A stretch of 5,491 nt of DNA from Candidatus Poribacteria bacterium (GCA_011334435.1 DTPJ01000881.1:1-5491), one strand, 5' to 3'; positions 1 to 5,327 are shown, numbered from the stretch's first letter. Notes: generated by a model not told the origin, from the sequence alone. Numbers and translations are program-made.

Positions 1-92
1 CCAAATAACCAGCTTATTAACTTTAACGCCGATCCTATTCCAATAACCGCTAATATAGCAATAAGTATGAGTATAAGCAAGTTTTTGAGCAT
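1..92 (-). CDS. Small hydrophobic membrane protein, N-terminal part only (runs off the window)
   Basis: An open frame starts with ATG at 92-90 and continues past position 1, giving 30 whole codons. A strong ribosome binding site, GGAGG (99-103 on this strand), lies 6 nt before the ATG, which is the main reason to call a gene this short. The visible protein begins MLKNLLILILIAILAVIGIG and continues with a Ser-Ala-Leu-Lys stretch ending in Trp-Leu-Phe. Residues 4-20 form one unbroken hydrophobic segment after a single Lys, so it is either a membrane anchor or a signal peptide with its cleavage site out of view. It follows pspA copy 2 by 53 nt on the same strand, so it could be a membrane partner of PspA, but it shows no recognisable PspB or PspC motif. 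The product is unknown and the full length cannot be seen. Confidence 0.6.
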   Translation of the reverse strand, partial: MLKNLLILILIAILAVIGIGSALKLISWLF

Positions 93-125
93 TTCAAACC
101 TCCATAACAAAATATAATTACAACT

Positions 126-139
126 ACAATCATTGCAAA
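126..139 (-). promoter_or_regulatory. 14-bp motif, copy B, upstream of the small membrane gene
   Basis: On the minus strand TTTGCAATGATTGT lies 34 nt before the small membrane gene's ATG. It matches the motif at 891-904 in 13 of 14 positions, in the same orientation, and the single difference is the centre of the inner inverted repeat CAAT-n-ATTG. The TTGCAA within it, with TATATT (116-111) 16 nt downstream, could also be read as a weak promoter, although initiation would then fall almost at the ribosome binding site. Confidence 0.4.
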
Positions 140-145
140 GGTTTA

Positions 146-814
146 TCAGTTCGTTTCTTGCTTGCTTATTTTATCCTTCAATTTTGCCAATTCCAAGTTT
201 ATATCGTCGTTTTCCAGATCGGCGAATTTTGCTTCAAGTGAATCTTTTTTCAACTCCTCAAATGCCTGTGCCTCAACTTCTGCATCTCTGACTTTTCTTT
301 CTATTCTCTCCAAAGCTGAGAATGCACTTGAACGGGAAATTCCATTCATCGTTTGACTTATGGTCTTTTGAGCTTGGGCGCGCTTTTGACGGGCAACCAG
401 AAGGTCTTTTCTACGTTTTGCGTCTGATAATTTCGCCTCTAACTCTGCCAAGCCAGTTTTGAGAGACTGAACGCTTTTTGTCTGATCGTCTAATTGTGTT
501 TTGTATTCGTTAGCTAATTGTTCGCAATCTCGTTTACGTTTCAATGCCTCTTTCGCAAGATAGTCATTCTGATCTTTTATCGCGGAAATAGCGCGTTTCT
601 CCCACACATCAGCCATAGCTAAATTCTCTTGATATAATGTCTCAAGTTTTTTCTGCTCTCTGATAGCTGATGCAACTTGAATTTTTGCTTCTCTTAGGTC
701 TTGCTGCATATCAGTAATGAGCTGTTGCAGAATCTTTTCAGGGTCTTCTGCACGATCTAAGAGATCATTTATATTTGATCGTATTAACCTGCTTATCCTT
801 TCAAGGACCCCCAT
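146..814 (-). CDS. pspA: PspA/IM30 family membrane-stress protein, copy 2
   Basis: This is a 222-residue PspA/IM30 (Vipp1) family protein, the same length as typical PspA. The family consists of bacterial ESCRT-III relatives: soluble helical hairpins that bind stressed inner membrane through an N-terminal amphipathic helix and polymerise into rods or rings to limit proton leakage. The family opening is clear: MGVLERISRLIRSNINDLLD (1-20), then the conserved AEDPEK (22-27). A long coiled-coil region follows, with WEKRA (71-75), LAKEALKRK (86-94) and an Arg/Lys-rich turn with KRAQAQ (144-149), then the more variable C-terminal helices. The start is secure: AGGAGG (823-828) sits 8 nt before the ATG. 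It aligns without gaps to copy 1 over most of its length but is clearly diverged, so it is an old paralogue and not a recent duplication. It has its own 152-nt upstream gap and may have its own promoter. Confidence 0.95.
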   Translation of the reverse strand: MGVLERISRLIRSNINDLLDRAEDPEKILQQLITDMQQDLREAKIQVASAIREQKKLETLYQENLAMADVWEKRAISAIKDQNDYLAKEALKRKRDCEQLANEYKTQLDDQTKSVQSLKTGLAELEAKLSDAKRRKDLLVARQKRAQAQKTISQTMNGISRSSAFSALERIERKVRDAEVEAQAFEELKKDSLEAKFADLENDDINLELAKLKDKISKQETN

Positions 815-890
815 TTTAATTTCCTCCTATAAACATGCAGCGGGGTCTCAACTATTAAGGCAGTTTTAAGCTGATCTTATTGATAAGCGA

Positions 891-904
891 ACAATGATTG
901 CAAA
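891..904 (-). promoter_or_regulatory. 14-bp motif, copy A, upstream of pspA copy 2
   Basis: On the minus strand TTTGCAATCATTGT lies 77 nt before the pspA copy 2 ATG and recurs with one change at 126-139. It contains the inverted repeat CAAT-n-ATTG. Its TTGCAA is followed 18 nt later by TAAGAT (879-874), so it may include the -35 of a weak promoter for pspA copy 2. A small inverted repeat, CTTAT-TG-ATAAG (876-887), overlaps the -10 candidate. Confidence 0.4.
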
Positions 905-966
905 AAACACAGATCAAAACAGGCAAAGTTTAGATCAGTAGTTCACTTCATTTCTATCTGTTAAAA

Positions 967-1455
967 TTAAACTTTGTCGCCAAAATCTTCTGGTTTGAGG
1001 TTATCAAGAATTGCCTTCAAATGGTCCTCTGGAGTTGAATCAACAATAGCTTGGCTAATACCTGATATAGCCATGACTTCCTCGGATACATAGATCGGGG
1101 CTTTCGCCCTTAGAGATAACGCTATTGCGTCACTGGGACGTGAGTCTATCTTGATTACCTTTCCATCGCTTTGACGCAAATTAATCTCTGCGTAAAATGT
1201 ATCTTCCCTTAAATCAGAAACCAAAACCGATATTACTTCTGCTCCCAAATTATCAATAACGGATTTTAGCAGGTCATGGGTCATCGGTCTTATCGGCGTT
1301 TGTTGATCAATCTCCGTAACGATAGCGATCGCCTCAAAAAGTCCTATCCATATCGGTAGAATGCGTCTTGATTTGCCTTCTTTCTCTCTGAGTATGACAA
1401 TAGGAGTTTTTGCGTCTGGATCGAGCCTTACCATTTCAATTTCTACCTCGATCAT
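967..1455 (-). CDS. Bifunctional nuclease (BFN/DUF151) family protein
   Basis: This protein has 162 residues from the chosen start and belongs to the BFN (DUF151) family. Some plant and bacterial members have been described as nucleases acting on DNA and RNA; for most bacterial members the substrate and role are unknown. The family motifs are all visible: LDPDAKTPIVIL (11-22), LPIWIGLFEA (33-42), RPMTHDLL (56-63), SDLREDTFYAEI (80-91) and the hallmark DSRPSDAIALSLR (104-116), then APIYVSEEV (119-127). There is no C-terminal UVR domain, which some relatives carry; the protein ends about 35 residues after the core. The frame also offers an ATG at 1464, but that one directly abuts the GAGGAG site, whereas the ATG at 1455 is 9 nt from it and gives the usual family N-terminus (MIEVEIEMVRLDP). 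It lies 84 nt after the PH-like gene and 152 nt before pspA copy 2. Its place between two pspA genes is unexplained. Confidence 0.93.
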   Translation of the reverse strand: MIEVEIEMVRLDPDAKTPIVILREKEGKSRRILPIWIGLFEAIAIVTEIDQQTPIRPMTHDLLKSVIDNLGAEVISVLVSDLREDTFYAEINLRQSDGKVIKIDSRPSDAIALSLRAKAPIYVSEEVMAISGISQAIVDSTPEDHLKAILDNLKPEDFGDKV

Positions 1456-1464
1456 TTTAATCAT

Positions 1465-1470
1465 CTCCTC
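1465..1470 (-). promoter_or_regulatory. Ribosome binding site that decides the BFN start
   Basis: GAGGAG on the minus strand is the only good Shine-Dalgarno sequence near this gene. It touches the first possible ATG (1464), leaving no spacer, and stands 9 nt from the in-frame ATG at 1455. The downstream ATG is therefore the likely start. Confidence 0.7.
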
Positions 1471-1494
1471 TATTCAAGTTCTTAACTACTAATA

Positions 1495-1522
1495 ATTAAA
1501 CACTATTTATAGTTTATCACAA
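1495..1522 (-). promoter_or_regulatory. Candidate sigma70-type promoter for the BFN gene
   Basis: On the minus strand TTGTGA (1522-1517) and TTTAAT (1500-1495) are separated by 16 nt and match the -35 and -10 consensus at 4 of 6 and 5 of 6 positions. Initiation near 1488 would leave a leader of about 33 nt before the ATG at 1455. The gap is very AT-rich, so chance matches are likely. The BFN gene may instead be read through from the pspA copy 1 and PH-like genes. Confidence 0.3.
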
Positions 1523-1548
1523 AGGACATGCTAAATCAACCTCGTAGT

Positions 1549-1944
1549 TTAATTTTTAACTAATTTTTGCCTTATTTCGTTGATCAACTTAACTGCTTTA
1601 TTAATCTCACCTGCACTACCGTTATTGATAAGATACTCGTATCTATCAACTTTTAACCCTATGCTTGCCTGCCTAAATAGCCTATTTATTGGACTTTTAT
1701 AAATTTTTATTGACTCAATATCTTCTATCAAAACATTCTCTTTAATATTGACGTATAATTTTCCCAAATAGCCCATCGTTCTTTCGTCAACGACCATAAC
1801 GCGTTTAGATGTGATTATAACAAAATCTTTGCTAAAAGATATAGATGATCCTGCTATAAAGCACATCTCAATTTTTTCATCAGGCGTTATGTGTTCCAAA
1901 ACTGTTTTGCGGATATGTTCGGGAAAATACTCAAATTCAGCCAT
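1549..1944 (-). CDS. Small standalone PH-like domain protein (YokE-like bacterial PH)
   Basis: This 131-residue soluble protein has no signal peptide or membrane segment. Its pattern fits the small bacterial pleckstrin-homology-like families (bPH, YokE-like): an N-terminal helix ending in a 'tPdEKIEMCF' stretch (20-29), a beta hairpin with VIITSKRVMVVDE (42-54), a strand-turn-strand with VLIEDIESIKIYK (71-83), and a closing helix from GEINKAVKLINEIRQKL (112-128). The 'T-x-K-R-hydrophobic' strand followed by the 'I-x-D-I-x-S-I' strand is the usual signature. No SHOCT or zinc-ribbon partner domain is fused to it. It begins 7 nt after the stop of pspA copy 1, and its nearest ribosome-binding-like sequence (AGGTGA) lies inside the last codons of pspA, so the two are very probably co-transcribed and translationally coupled. 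A lipid-binding or PspA-docking role is inferred from context only. The family call is made by eye. Confidence 0.75.
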   Translation of the reverse strand: MAEFEYFPEHIRKTVLEHITPDEKIEMCFIAGSSISFSKDFVIITSKRVMVVDERTMGYLGKLYVNIKENVLIEDIESIKIYKSPINRLFRQASIGLKVDRYEYLINNGSAGEINKAVKLINEIRQKLVKN

Positions 1945-1951
1945 TTAATAA

Positions 1952-2629
1952 CTATTCACCTATTTTTATGCTTTCTTTTGCTGACTTCAATTCAGCTTCT
2001 ATTTGGGATTTTCTCTCTAATTTCTTAAACTCGTCCTCAATATCATCTTTTTCCAATTCAGCGAGTGCAGAAGCATGATCTTCAAGAGCTTTTATTTTCT
2101 CTACCATCGTATCGTATGTTGTAAAAACAGTTGCGTCAAAACCAATTTCCGTCGCAATATCTTTTGATCGTTTGATTTGACTTATTCTCTGAATTTCAAG
2201 AGATTTTCTTATCAACTCATGCTTTTTCTTATAAAGCTCATCTAATTTCGCTTCAAGAATTGGAAGGCTTGCTTTGAGGTCTTGGACAGTCTTTTTTTGC
2301 TCTTCAAGCTCTAACTTTGCCTTTTTTTCGTTCTCAATACAAGCTAATTTTTTATTAAGAGCTTGCTTAGCTAATTCTTCGTCACCATGCTTCAAAGCTA
2401 ATATCGCCCTTTCTTCCCAGAGCTTGGCTTTTTCGCTATTTTCTGCAATTTCTCGTTCAAGGCTTTTCACGCCAGCAATGGCATTCACTATTGAATTTTT
2501 AAATTCAACTATGCCCTCTCTCATGTCTAATAATAACTGATCCATAAGCTTTTCAGGGTCTTCAACTTGATCAAGTAAATGATTCAAATTCGCCCTTAAA
2601 TTTAATTTTATCCTATCCATTATCCCCAT
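1952..2629 (-). CDS. pspA: PspA/IM30 family membrane-stress protein, copy 1
   Basis: This is a PspA/IM30 family protein of 225 residues from the chosen start, again of PspA length without the Vipp1 C-terminal extension. It opens MGIMDRIKLNLRANLNHLLD (1-20), the membrane-binding amphipathic helix region, then VEDPEKLMDQLLLDM (22-36). The hairpin region carries WEERAILALK (71-80) and LAKQALNKK (86-94), and the rest is Lys/Glu-rich coiled coil ending in a charged tail. A longer reading from GTG at 2638 is possible, but that GTG is part of the Shine-Dalgarno sequence GAGGTG, which lies 6 nt before the ATG at 2629; the ATG start also matches the N-terminus of copy 2. A sigma54-type promoter motif lies about 65 nt upstream, the same promoter class that drives E. 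coli pspA. The PH-like gene follows after 7 nt. The PspF activator and PspB/PspC are not in the window. Confidence 0.95.
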   Translation of the reverse strand: MGIMDRIKLNLRANLNHLLDQVEDPEKLMDQLLLDMREGIVEFKNSIVNAIAGVKSLEREIAENSEKAKLWEERAILALKHGDEELAKQALNKKLACIENEKKAKLELEEQKKTVQDLKASLPILEAKLDELYKKKHELIRKSLEIQRISQIKRSKDIATEIGFDATVFTTYDTMVEKIKALEDHASALAELEKDDIEDEFKKLERKSQIEAELKSAKESIKIGE

Positions 2630-2635
2630 TTTTTT

Positions 2636-2641
2636 CACCTC
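2636..2641 (-). promoter_or_regulatory. Ribosome binding site that decides the pspA copy 1 start
   Basis: GAGGTG on the minus strand stands 6 nt before the ATG at 2629. The alternative GTG start (2638-2636) is the last three bases of this same site, so it cannot be the translated start if this is the ribosome binding site. Confidence 0.75.
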
Positions 2642-2692
2642 TGTAATGCTTGACTGAATTAAATTTAATATTAAAACCTCAAAGCATTATCT

Positions 2693-2708
2693 TGCAAGGA
2701 ATTTGCCA
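2693..2708 (-). promoter_or_regulatory. Sigma54 (-24/-12) promoter motif upstream of pspA copy 1
   Basis: The minus strand reads TGGCAAATTCCTTGCA. Against the sigma54 consensus TGGCACG-N4-TTGCW it has all of TGGCA and all of TTGCA, at exactly the required spacing (GG at 2707-2706, GC at 2695-2694). Only the less conserved C, G and following purine differ. Transcription would begin near 2682, giving a leader of about 53 nt before the pspA ATG at 2629. The site lies wholly in the 87-nt gap after the LamG gene. By eye it is the only such match on this strand in the window. Sigma54 promoters need an enhancer-binding activator (PspF in E. coli); none is encoded here. Confidence 0.72.
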
Positions 2709-2725
2709 TTCTAAGATAAAATCAG

Positions 2726-3481
2726 CTATGGATGCAGTGTTTTTAGCCTTCCCCAGCATGATGCTAACTTTGAATTACGATCAACGGAAAGTGATTTTGA
2801 CAACTCATCGGCGGTAAGTGCCTTAGACCATAACATAACCTCATCTATTGTCCCATCAAAATAACGATTATTATCAACCCAGCCTATATAAAAATCATCT
2901 GTGACTTCGGATATTAATCCGCTTTTTTTAACGGACACATCAAGCTTTCCATCTACATATAATTTATGCTCTTTGCCGTCATAAGTAGTGGCAACATGAA
3001 CCCATTTATTCATAAATTTTTTCATATCAATAGCACCAGAAAGCCATTCCTGAGGTTGGACACCATAGAGATAGCTTGCAAGATTACCTTTTTCGTTAAT
3101 ATCTAGGTAATATGCCCTTCTTTTAGCCATAACGCAGTTTCGTTCTTTCCAATCTTCCCCTGTATATATGGAAGCTGGCTTTATCCATGCACACATCGTT
3201 ATTTGTTCTTTTATATTAAGTGACGGGTTATTTTTTACCTCAACGTATATAGCATCTTGCTTTACAAACGAAAGGGCAGTGCCTGTTTTGCCCTGCACCC
3301 ATTGGGATTTGCCTTTGATAACGCCTTCATTTCCAGCTTTGCCTGAATCTTTTGCTTTATCGCCTTTTCCATCGTCAAACGTCCAATAGCTGACAAGCCC
3401 TTCTTCTGCGGAATATGCTAATGATGAAAAAAATGCTAAAATAATATAAATCGTAATAGATATTAGAAATTTTCTTGCCAT
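2726..3481 (-). CDS. Secreted LamG (concanavalin-like) domain protein
   Basis: This 251-residue exported protein has a signal peptide at residues 1-24 (Arg-Lys at 3-4, hydrophobic core 5-18, likely cleavage after Ala-Tyr-Ser). The rest is a single LamG/concanavalin-A-like jelly-roll domain: LVSYWTFDDGKGDKAKDSG (29-47), GKTGTALSF (64-72), ITMCAWIKP (94-102), WVHVATTYDGKEHKLYVDGK (160-179), then YIGWVDNNRYFDGTIDEVML (198-217) and LTADEL (222-227). The WTFDDG opening and the FDGTIDEV motif are hallmarks of this family, which usually binds carbohydrates or other extracellular ligands; no catalytic domain is attached. The tail ends in a 'KLASCWGRLK' stretch (238-247), of a type I recall from LamG proteins of Poribacteria-like genomes. 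GGAGG (3488-3492) lies 6 nt before the ATG. It sits 95 nt after the DUF4159 gene and appears to have its own promoter. The ligand is unknown. Confidence 0.9.
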   Translation of the reverse strand: MARKFLISITIYIILAFFSSLAYSAEEGLVSYWTFDDGKGDKAKDSGKAGNEGVIKGKSQWVQGKTGTALSFVKQDAIYVEVKNNPSLNIKEQITMCAWIKPASIYTGEDWKERNCVMAKRRAYYLDINEKGNLASYLYGVQPQEWLSGAIDMKKFMNKWVHVATTYDGKEHKLYVDGKLDVSVKKSGLISEVTDDFYIGWVDNNRYFDGTIDEVMLWSKALTADELSKSLSVDRNSKLASCWGRLKTLHP

Positions 3482-3532
3482 TTTTACCCTCCTTTAAAAG
3501 TATTTGCGAAAAAATTTGGTCCATTTGATCAA

Positions 3533-3545
3533 TTGTATGATACAA
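3533..3545. repeat. 13-bp palindrome overlapping the LamG -10 element
   Basis: TTGTAT and ATACAA form a perfect 6-bp inverted repeat around one central base. It overlaps the proposed -10 hexamer of the LamG promoter and is followed closely by another palindrome, TTGATCAA (3525-3532). This position suits a repressor operator, but no regulator gene is nearby. Confidence 0.45.
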
Positions 3546-3565
3546 CATCTCAATAATAGAAGCAA
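3537..3565 (-). promoter_or_regulatory. Candidate sigma70-type promoter for the LamG gene
   Basis: On the minus strand TTGCTT (3565-3560) and TATCAT (3542-3537) are spaced by 17 nt. The -10 matches TATAAT at 5 of 6 positions, while the -35 matches at only 3 of 6. Initiation near 3530 gives a leader of about 49 nt. This is plausible but weak evidence in AT-rich DNA. Confidence 0.35.
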
Positions 3566-3576
3566 ATACATTTTAA

Positions 3577-4563
3577 TTAAAAAAACCGAGATAGCAAAAT
3601 ATTTACACCCAGCTTCATAAATGGCTTATCATCGCTATCAATGCCCTTTGACCACGCCATAGCATATCCTGAATCCTCATAAATAAAGACAATTTTTCCA
3701 TTATATCGGATACCAAGAAGATCAGGCAATTGCGATCTTCCTAAATTGAAGAAACTGTTATAAATTTTGTCGTTTTTATCTATAACGTCTAAATTATGGG
3801 CAAGTTCACCGAGTATATTCCAAAGCTCAAAACCAACGGAATTAGCAACATCATTAAAATCAGAGTCAGAATCCGCAGTATTGGAAAATATGACAAGTCC
3901 ATCGCTAAAAATGTATCTTCTTAGATTTGCTCGTTCTTGGTTAGTAAATGTAAAGGCTTTTTTTGATGCAATGTAAACCGTCGGCAGATGGACAATATCG
4001 GGATCATCAAGGCTAATGGATTTCTGTAAAACCTGCGTTTTAATATTTGTCCATCTATTCATTGCCATTGCCAATTGTCTTAAAACACTTGTGCTTATGT
4101 TATCCGATGAGTTTTTATATCTAACTTGAATTAAACTATAATGACCAGATGAATTTTTCCTCGTGACTGCCAAATTTTGGTCTTTTCCTAATTGCTGTTT
4201 GAGGTCTGATACATTTTTTTGATCAGTATCTATACCAAGTTTATCTAAGCGACTCTTAAAAGCAGGATCATTTCTTGAAAAGGCTAATTCTCTAATGATT
4301 GATCTGTAAGTTATAGTCGTCAAGTCTTTTGAATTGGATTGAAAGCCATAAGAGTATTGATCATCATTTTGCTCTGATTTATTATCTGTCTTTGGGCTTG
4401 CTATTTCCCCTTTCGGCATAGCGAATAGATCGGCAGGAATGTTATCATCTTCTAATGGATGCGAGAATTCCTTATGAATGAAAAAAATTGAAGGCAATAA
4501 CAATACTAATAAATTGATGAGGACGGAAAAAAGAAAGGCATTTAGGACAGTTTTATGATTCAT
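3577..4563 (-). CDS. Membrane-anchored DUF4159 domain protein
   Basis: This 328-residue protein has one hydrophobic segment near its N-terminus (about residues 8-29) without an obvious signal-peptidase site. It is probably an inner-membrane protein with its bulk outside the cytoplasm. A polar, low-complexity linker (30-80) follows, then a region of helices. From about residue 143 to the end it matches DUF4159: a 'SLIQVRYKNSSD' strand (143-154), LDDPDIVHLPTVYIAS (185-200), FTFTNQERANLRRYIFSDG (204-222), KIYNSFFNL (266-274), LLGIRYNGKIVFIYEDSGYA (282-301), then AW and KLGVNIL (317-323). DUF4159 has no established biochemical function; members are often found near MoxR/Bat-like genes in diderm bacteria. 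The anchor plus linker resembles the layout of TonB-like proteins. It starts 6 nt after tsaB with a poor ribosome binding site, so translational coupling to tsaB is likely. Confidence 0.8.
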   Translation of the reverse strand: MNHKTVLNAFLFSVLINLLVLLLPSIFFIHKEFSHPLEDDNIPADLFAMPKGEIASPKTDNKSEQNDDQYSYGFQSNSKDLTTITYRSIIRELAFSRNDPAFKSRLDKLGIDTDQKNVSDLKQQLGKDQNLAVTRKNSSGHYSLIQVRYKNSSDNISTSVLRQLAMAMNRWTNIKTQVLQKSISLDDPDIVHLPTVYIASKKAFTFTNQERANLRRYIFSDGLVIFSNTADSDSDFNDVANSVGFELWNILGELAHNLDVIDKNDKIYNSFFNLGRSQLPDLLGIRYNGKIVFIYEDSGYAMAWSKGIDSDDKPFMKLGVNILLSRFF

Positions 4564-4575
4564 AGATGATCATCT
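4564..4575. repeat. 12-bp perfect palindrome at the tsaB / DUF4159 junction
   Basis: AGATGATCATCT is its own reverse complement. It contains the tsaB stop codon and fills the space where the ribosome binding site of the DUF4159 gene should be, immediately before that gene's ATG. It may be fortuitous, or it may bear on how the downstream gene is translated. Confidence 0.4.
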
Positions 4576-5250
4576 TGCTTTTATCTCTGCGTCTGCACGC
4601 CTTATATATAACGGTTCAGAAGATGCGAGGTCAGCGATTTCTCCTGCCTTCAATTTGGACAGACCAAGTTCAGCGATAACGCTTGCTTTTGGCAATCTCT
4701 GTGAGTTGCTTACAAATATTGCGAGATCGCCTAATTTTTCTTTGAATAACTCGCCATAAATGTTTAAGCCATCGCCAAGCATTATAGTTTTTTCATTTAT
4801 CTGATCTATGAGTTTATCAGGAGATATGACTTGATATGAACTTTCTCTCATTAGAATATTATCTGCATATCGGTAAAATGCGAAATATACCTCTTTTTTC
4901 CTCGCGTCTAAAACAGGGCAAATTTGATAGGGCGAATATGTGGCATTATTTGCTAAAGCGTCAAGTGTTGGAACTGTAACTAATGGAATATTTAATCCCA
5001 TAGCTAACCCTTTTGCAGTTGCAAGACCGATCCTCAGACCAGTAAAAGAACCAGGACCTATGGATATTGCTATCCCGTTGATCTGATTTTTATCCAAAGA
5101 TGCGTCTTTCAATATCCAATCTAACGCAGGCATCAATCTTGATGAGTGAGTAGTTTTCATATTAAGCGTATATTCTGATATAAGTTTTTCCTCGTCTATC
5201 AGTGCTAATCCGCCTGTCATTGTTGCTGTCTCTATTCCCAATACGATCAT
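4570..5250 (-). CDS. tsaB: TsaB, tRNA threonylcarbamoyladenosine (t6A37) biosynthesis protein
   Basis: TsaB (YeaZ) is a 226-residue cytoplasmic ASKHA-fold protein. It pairs with TsaD, and with TsaE, to transfer the threonylcarbamoyl group made by TsaC to A37 of tRNAs that read ANN codons. It is a scaffold for TsaD and not itself the transferase. The motifs are clear: the opening MIVLGIETATMTGGLALID (1-19), HSSRLMPALDWIL (35-47), the family hallmark GPGSFTGLRIG (65-75) followed by ATAKGLAMGL, PVLDARKKEVYFAFY (112-126), LGDG (158-161) and the C-terminal PLYIRRADAE (213-222). The length is normal and the gene looks intact. An AGGA sequence about 7 nt before the ATG serves as ribosome binding site. 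TsaD and TsaE are not in the window. The DUF4159 gene follows after 6 nt. Confidence 0.97.
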   Translation of the reverse strand: MIVLGIETATMTGGLALIDEEKLISEYTLNMKTTHSSRLMPALDWILKDASLDKNQINGIAISIGPGSFTGLRIGLATAKGLAMGLNIPLVTVPTLDALANNATYSPYQICPVLDARKKEVYFAFYRYADNILMRESSYQVISPDKLIDQINEKTIMLGDGLNIYGELFKEKLGDLAIFVSNSQRLPKASVIAELGLSKLKAGEIADLASSEPLYIRRADAEIKAR

Positions 5251-5272
5251 AATTTTTCCTAAATAAAAAGCG

Positions 5273-5327
5273 AAAAACCTTAAAATTCTCTCTTTGAAAA
5301 AAACCTTAAAAGTCTCCCTTTGGAAAA
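5273..5327. repeat. Imperfect tandem duplication of a 28/29-bp unit
   Basis: Unit 1 (5273-5300) and unit 2 (5299-5327) share the same 13-base opening AAAAACCTTAAAA, then a pyrimidine-rich core (TTCTCTCTTT versus GTCTCCCTTT) and a closing G/GG plus AAAA. They overlap by two A residues. The arrangement lies just upstream of tsaB, in the leader region if its promoter is further out. Confidence 0.6.

Noticed and set aside
111..138. TTGCAA-16 nt-TATATT as a promoter for the small membrane gene
   Set aside because: Initiation would fall almost on the ribosome binding site (99-103), leaving practically no leader. Noted under the repeated motif but not called as a promoter.
162..356. Plus-strand open frame opposite pspA copy 2 (64 codons)
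   Set aside because: It is antisense to an unmistakable PspA gene, and its Ser/Phe-rich composition is what the reverse of a Lys/Glu-rich coiled coil gives.
2274..2540. Plus-strand open frame opposite pspA copy 1 (88 codons)
   Set aside because: It has the same antisense Ser/Phe/Leu-rich composition and no family motif.
146..2629. The two pspA genes as a recent tandem duplication
   Set aside because: Their proteins differ at most positions and their codons show no shared stretches, so an old paralogy is the better reading.
3168..3389. Plus-strand open frame opposite the LamG gene (73 codons)
   Set aside because: It overlaps the core of a clear LamG domain on the other strand and resembles no protein family.
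3767..3976. Plus-strand open frame opposite the DUF4159 gene (69 codons)
   Set aside because: It overlaps the conserved part of the DUF4159 domain and shows no motif of its own.
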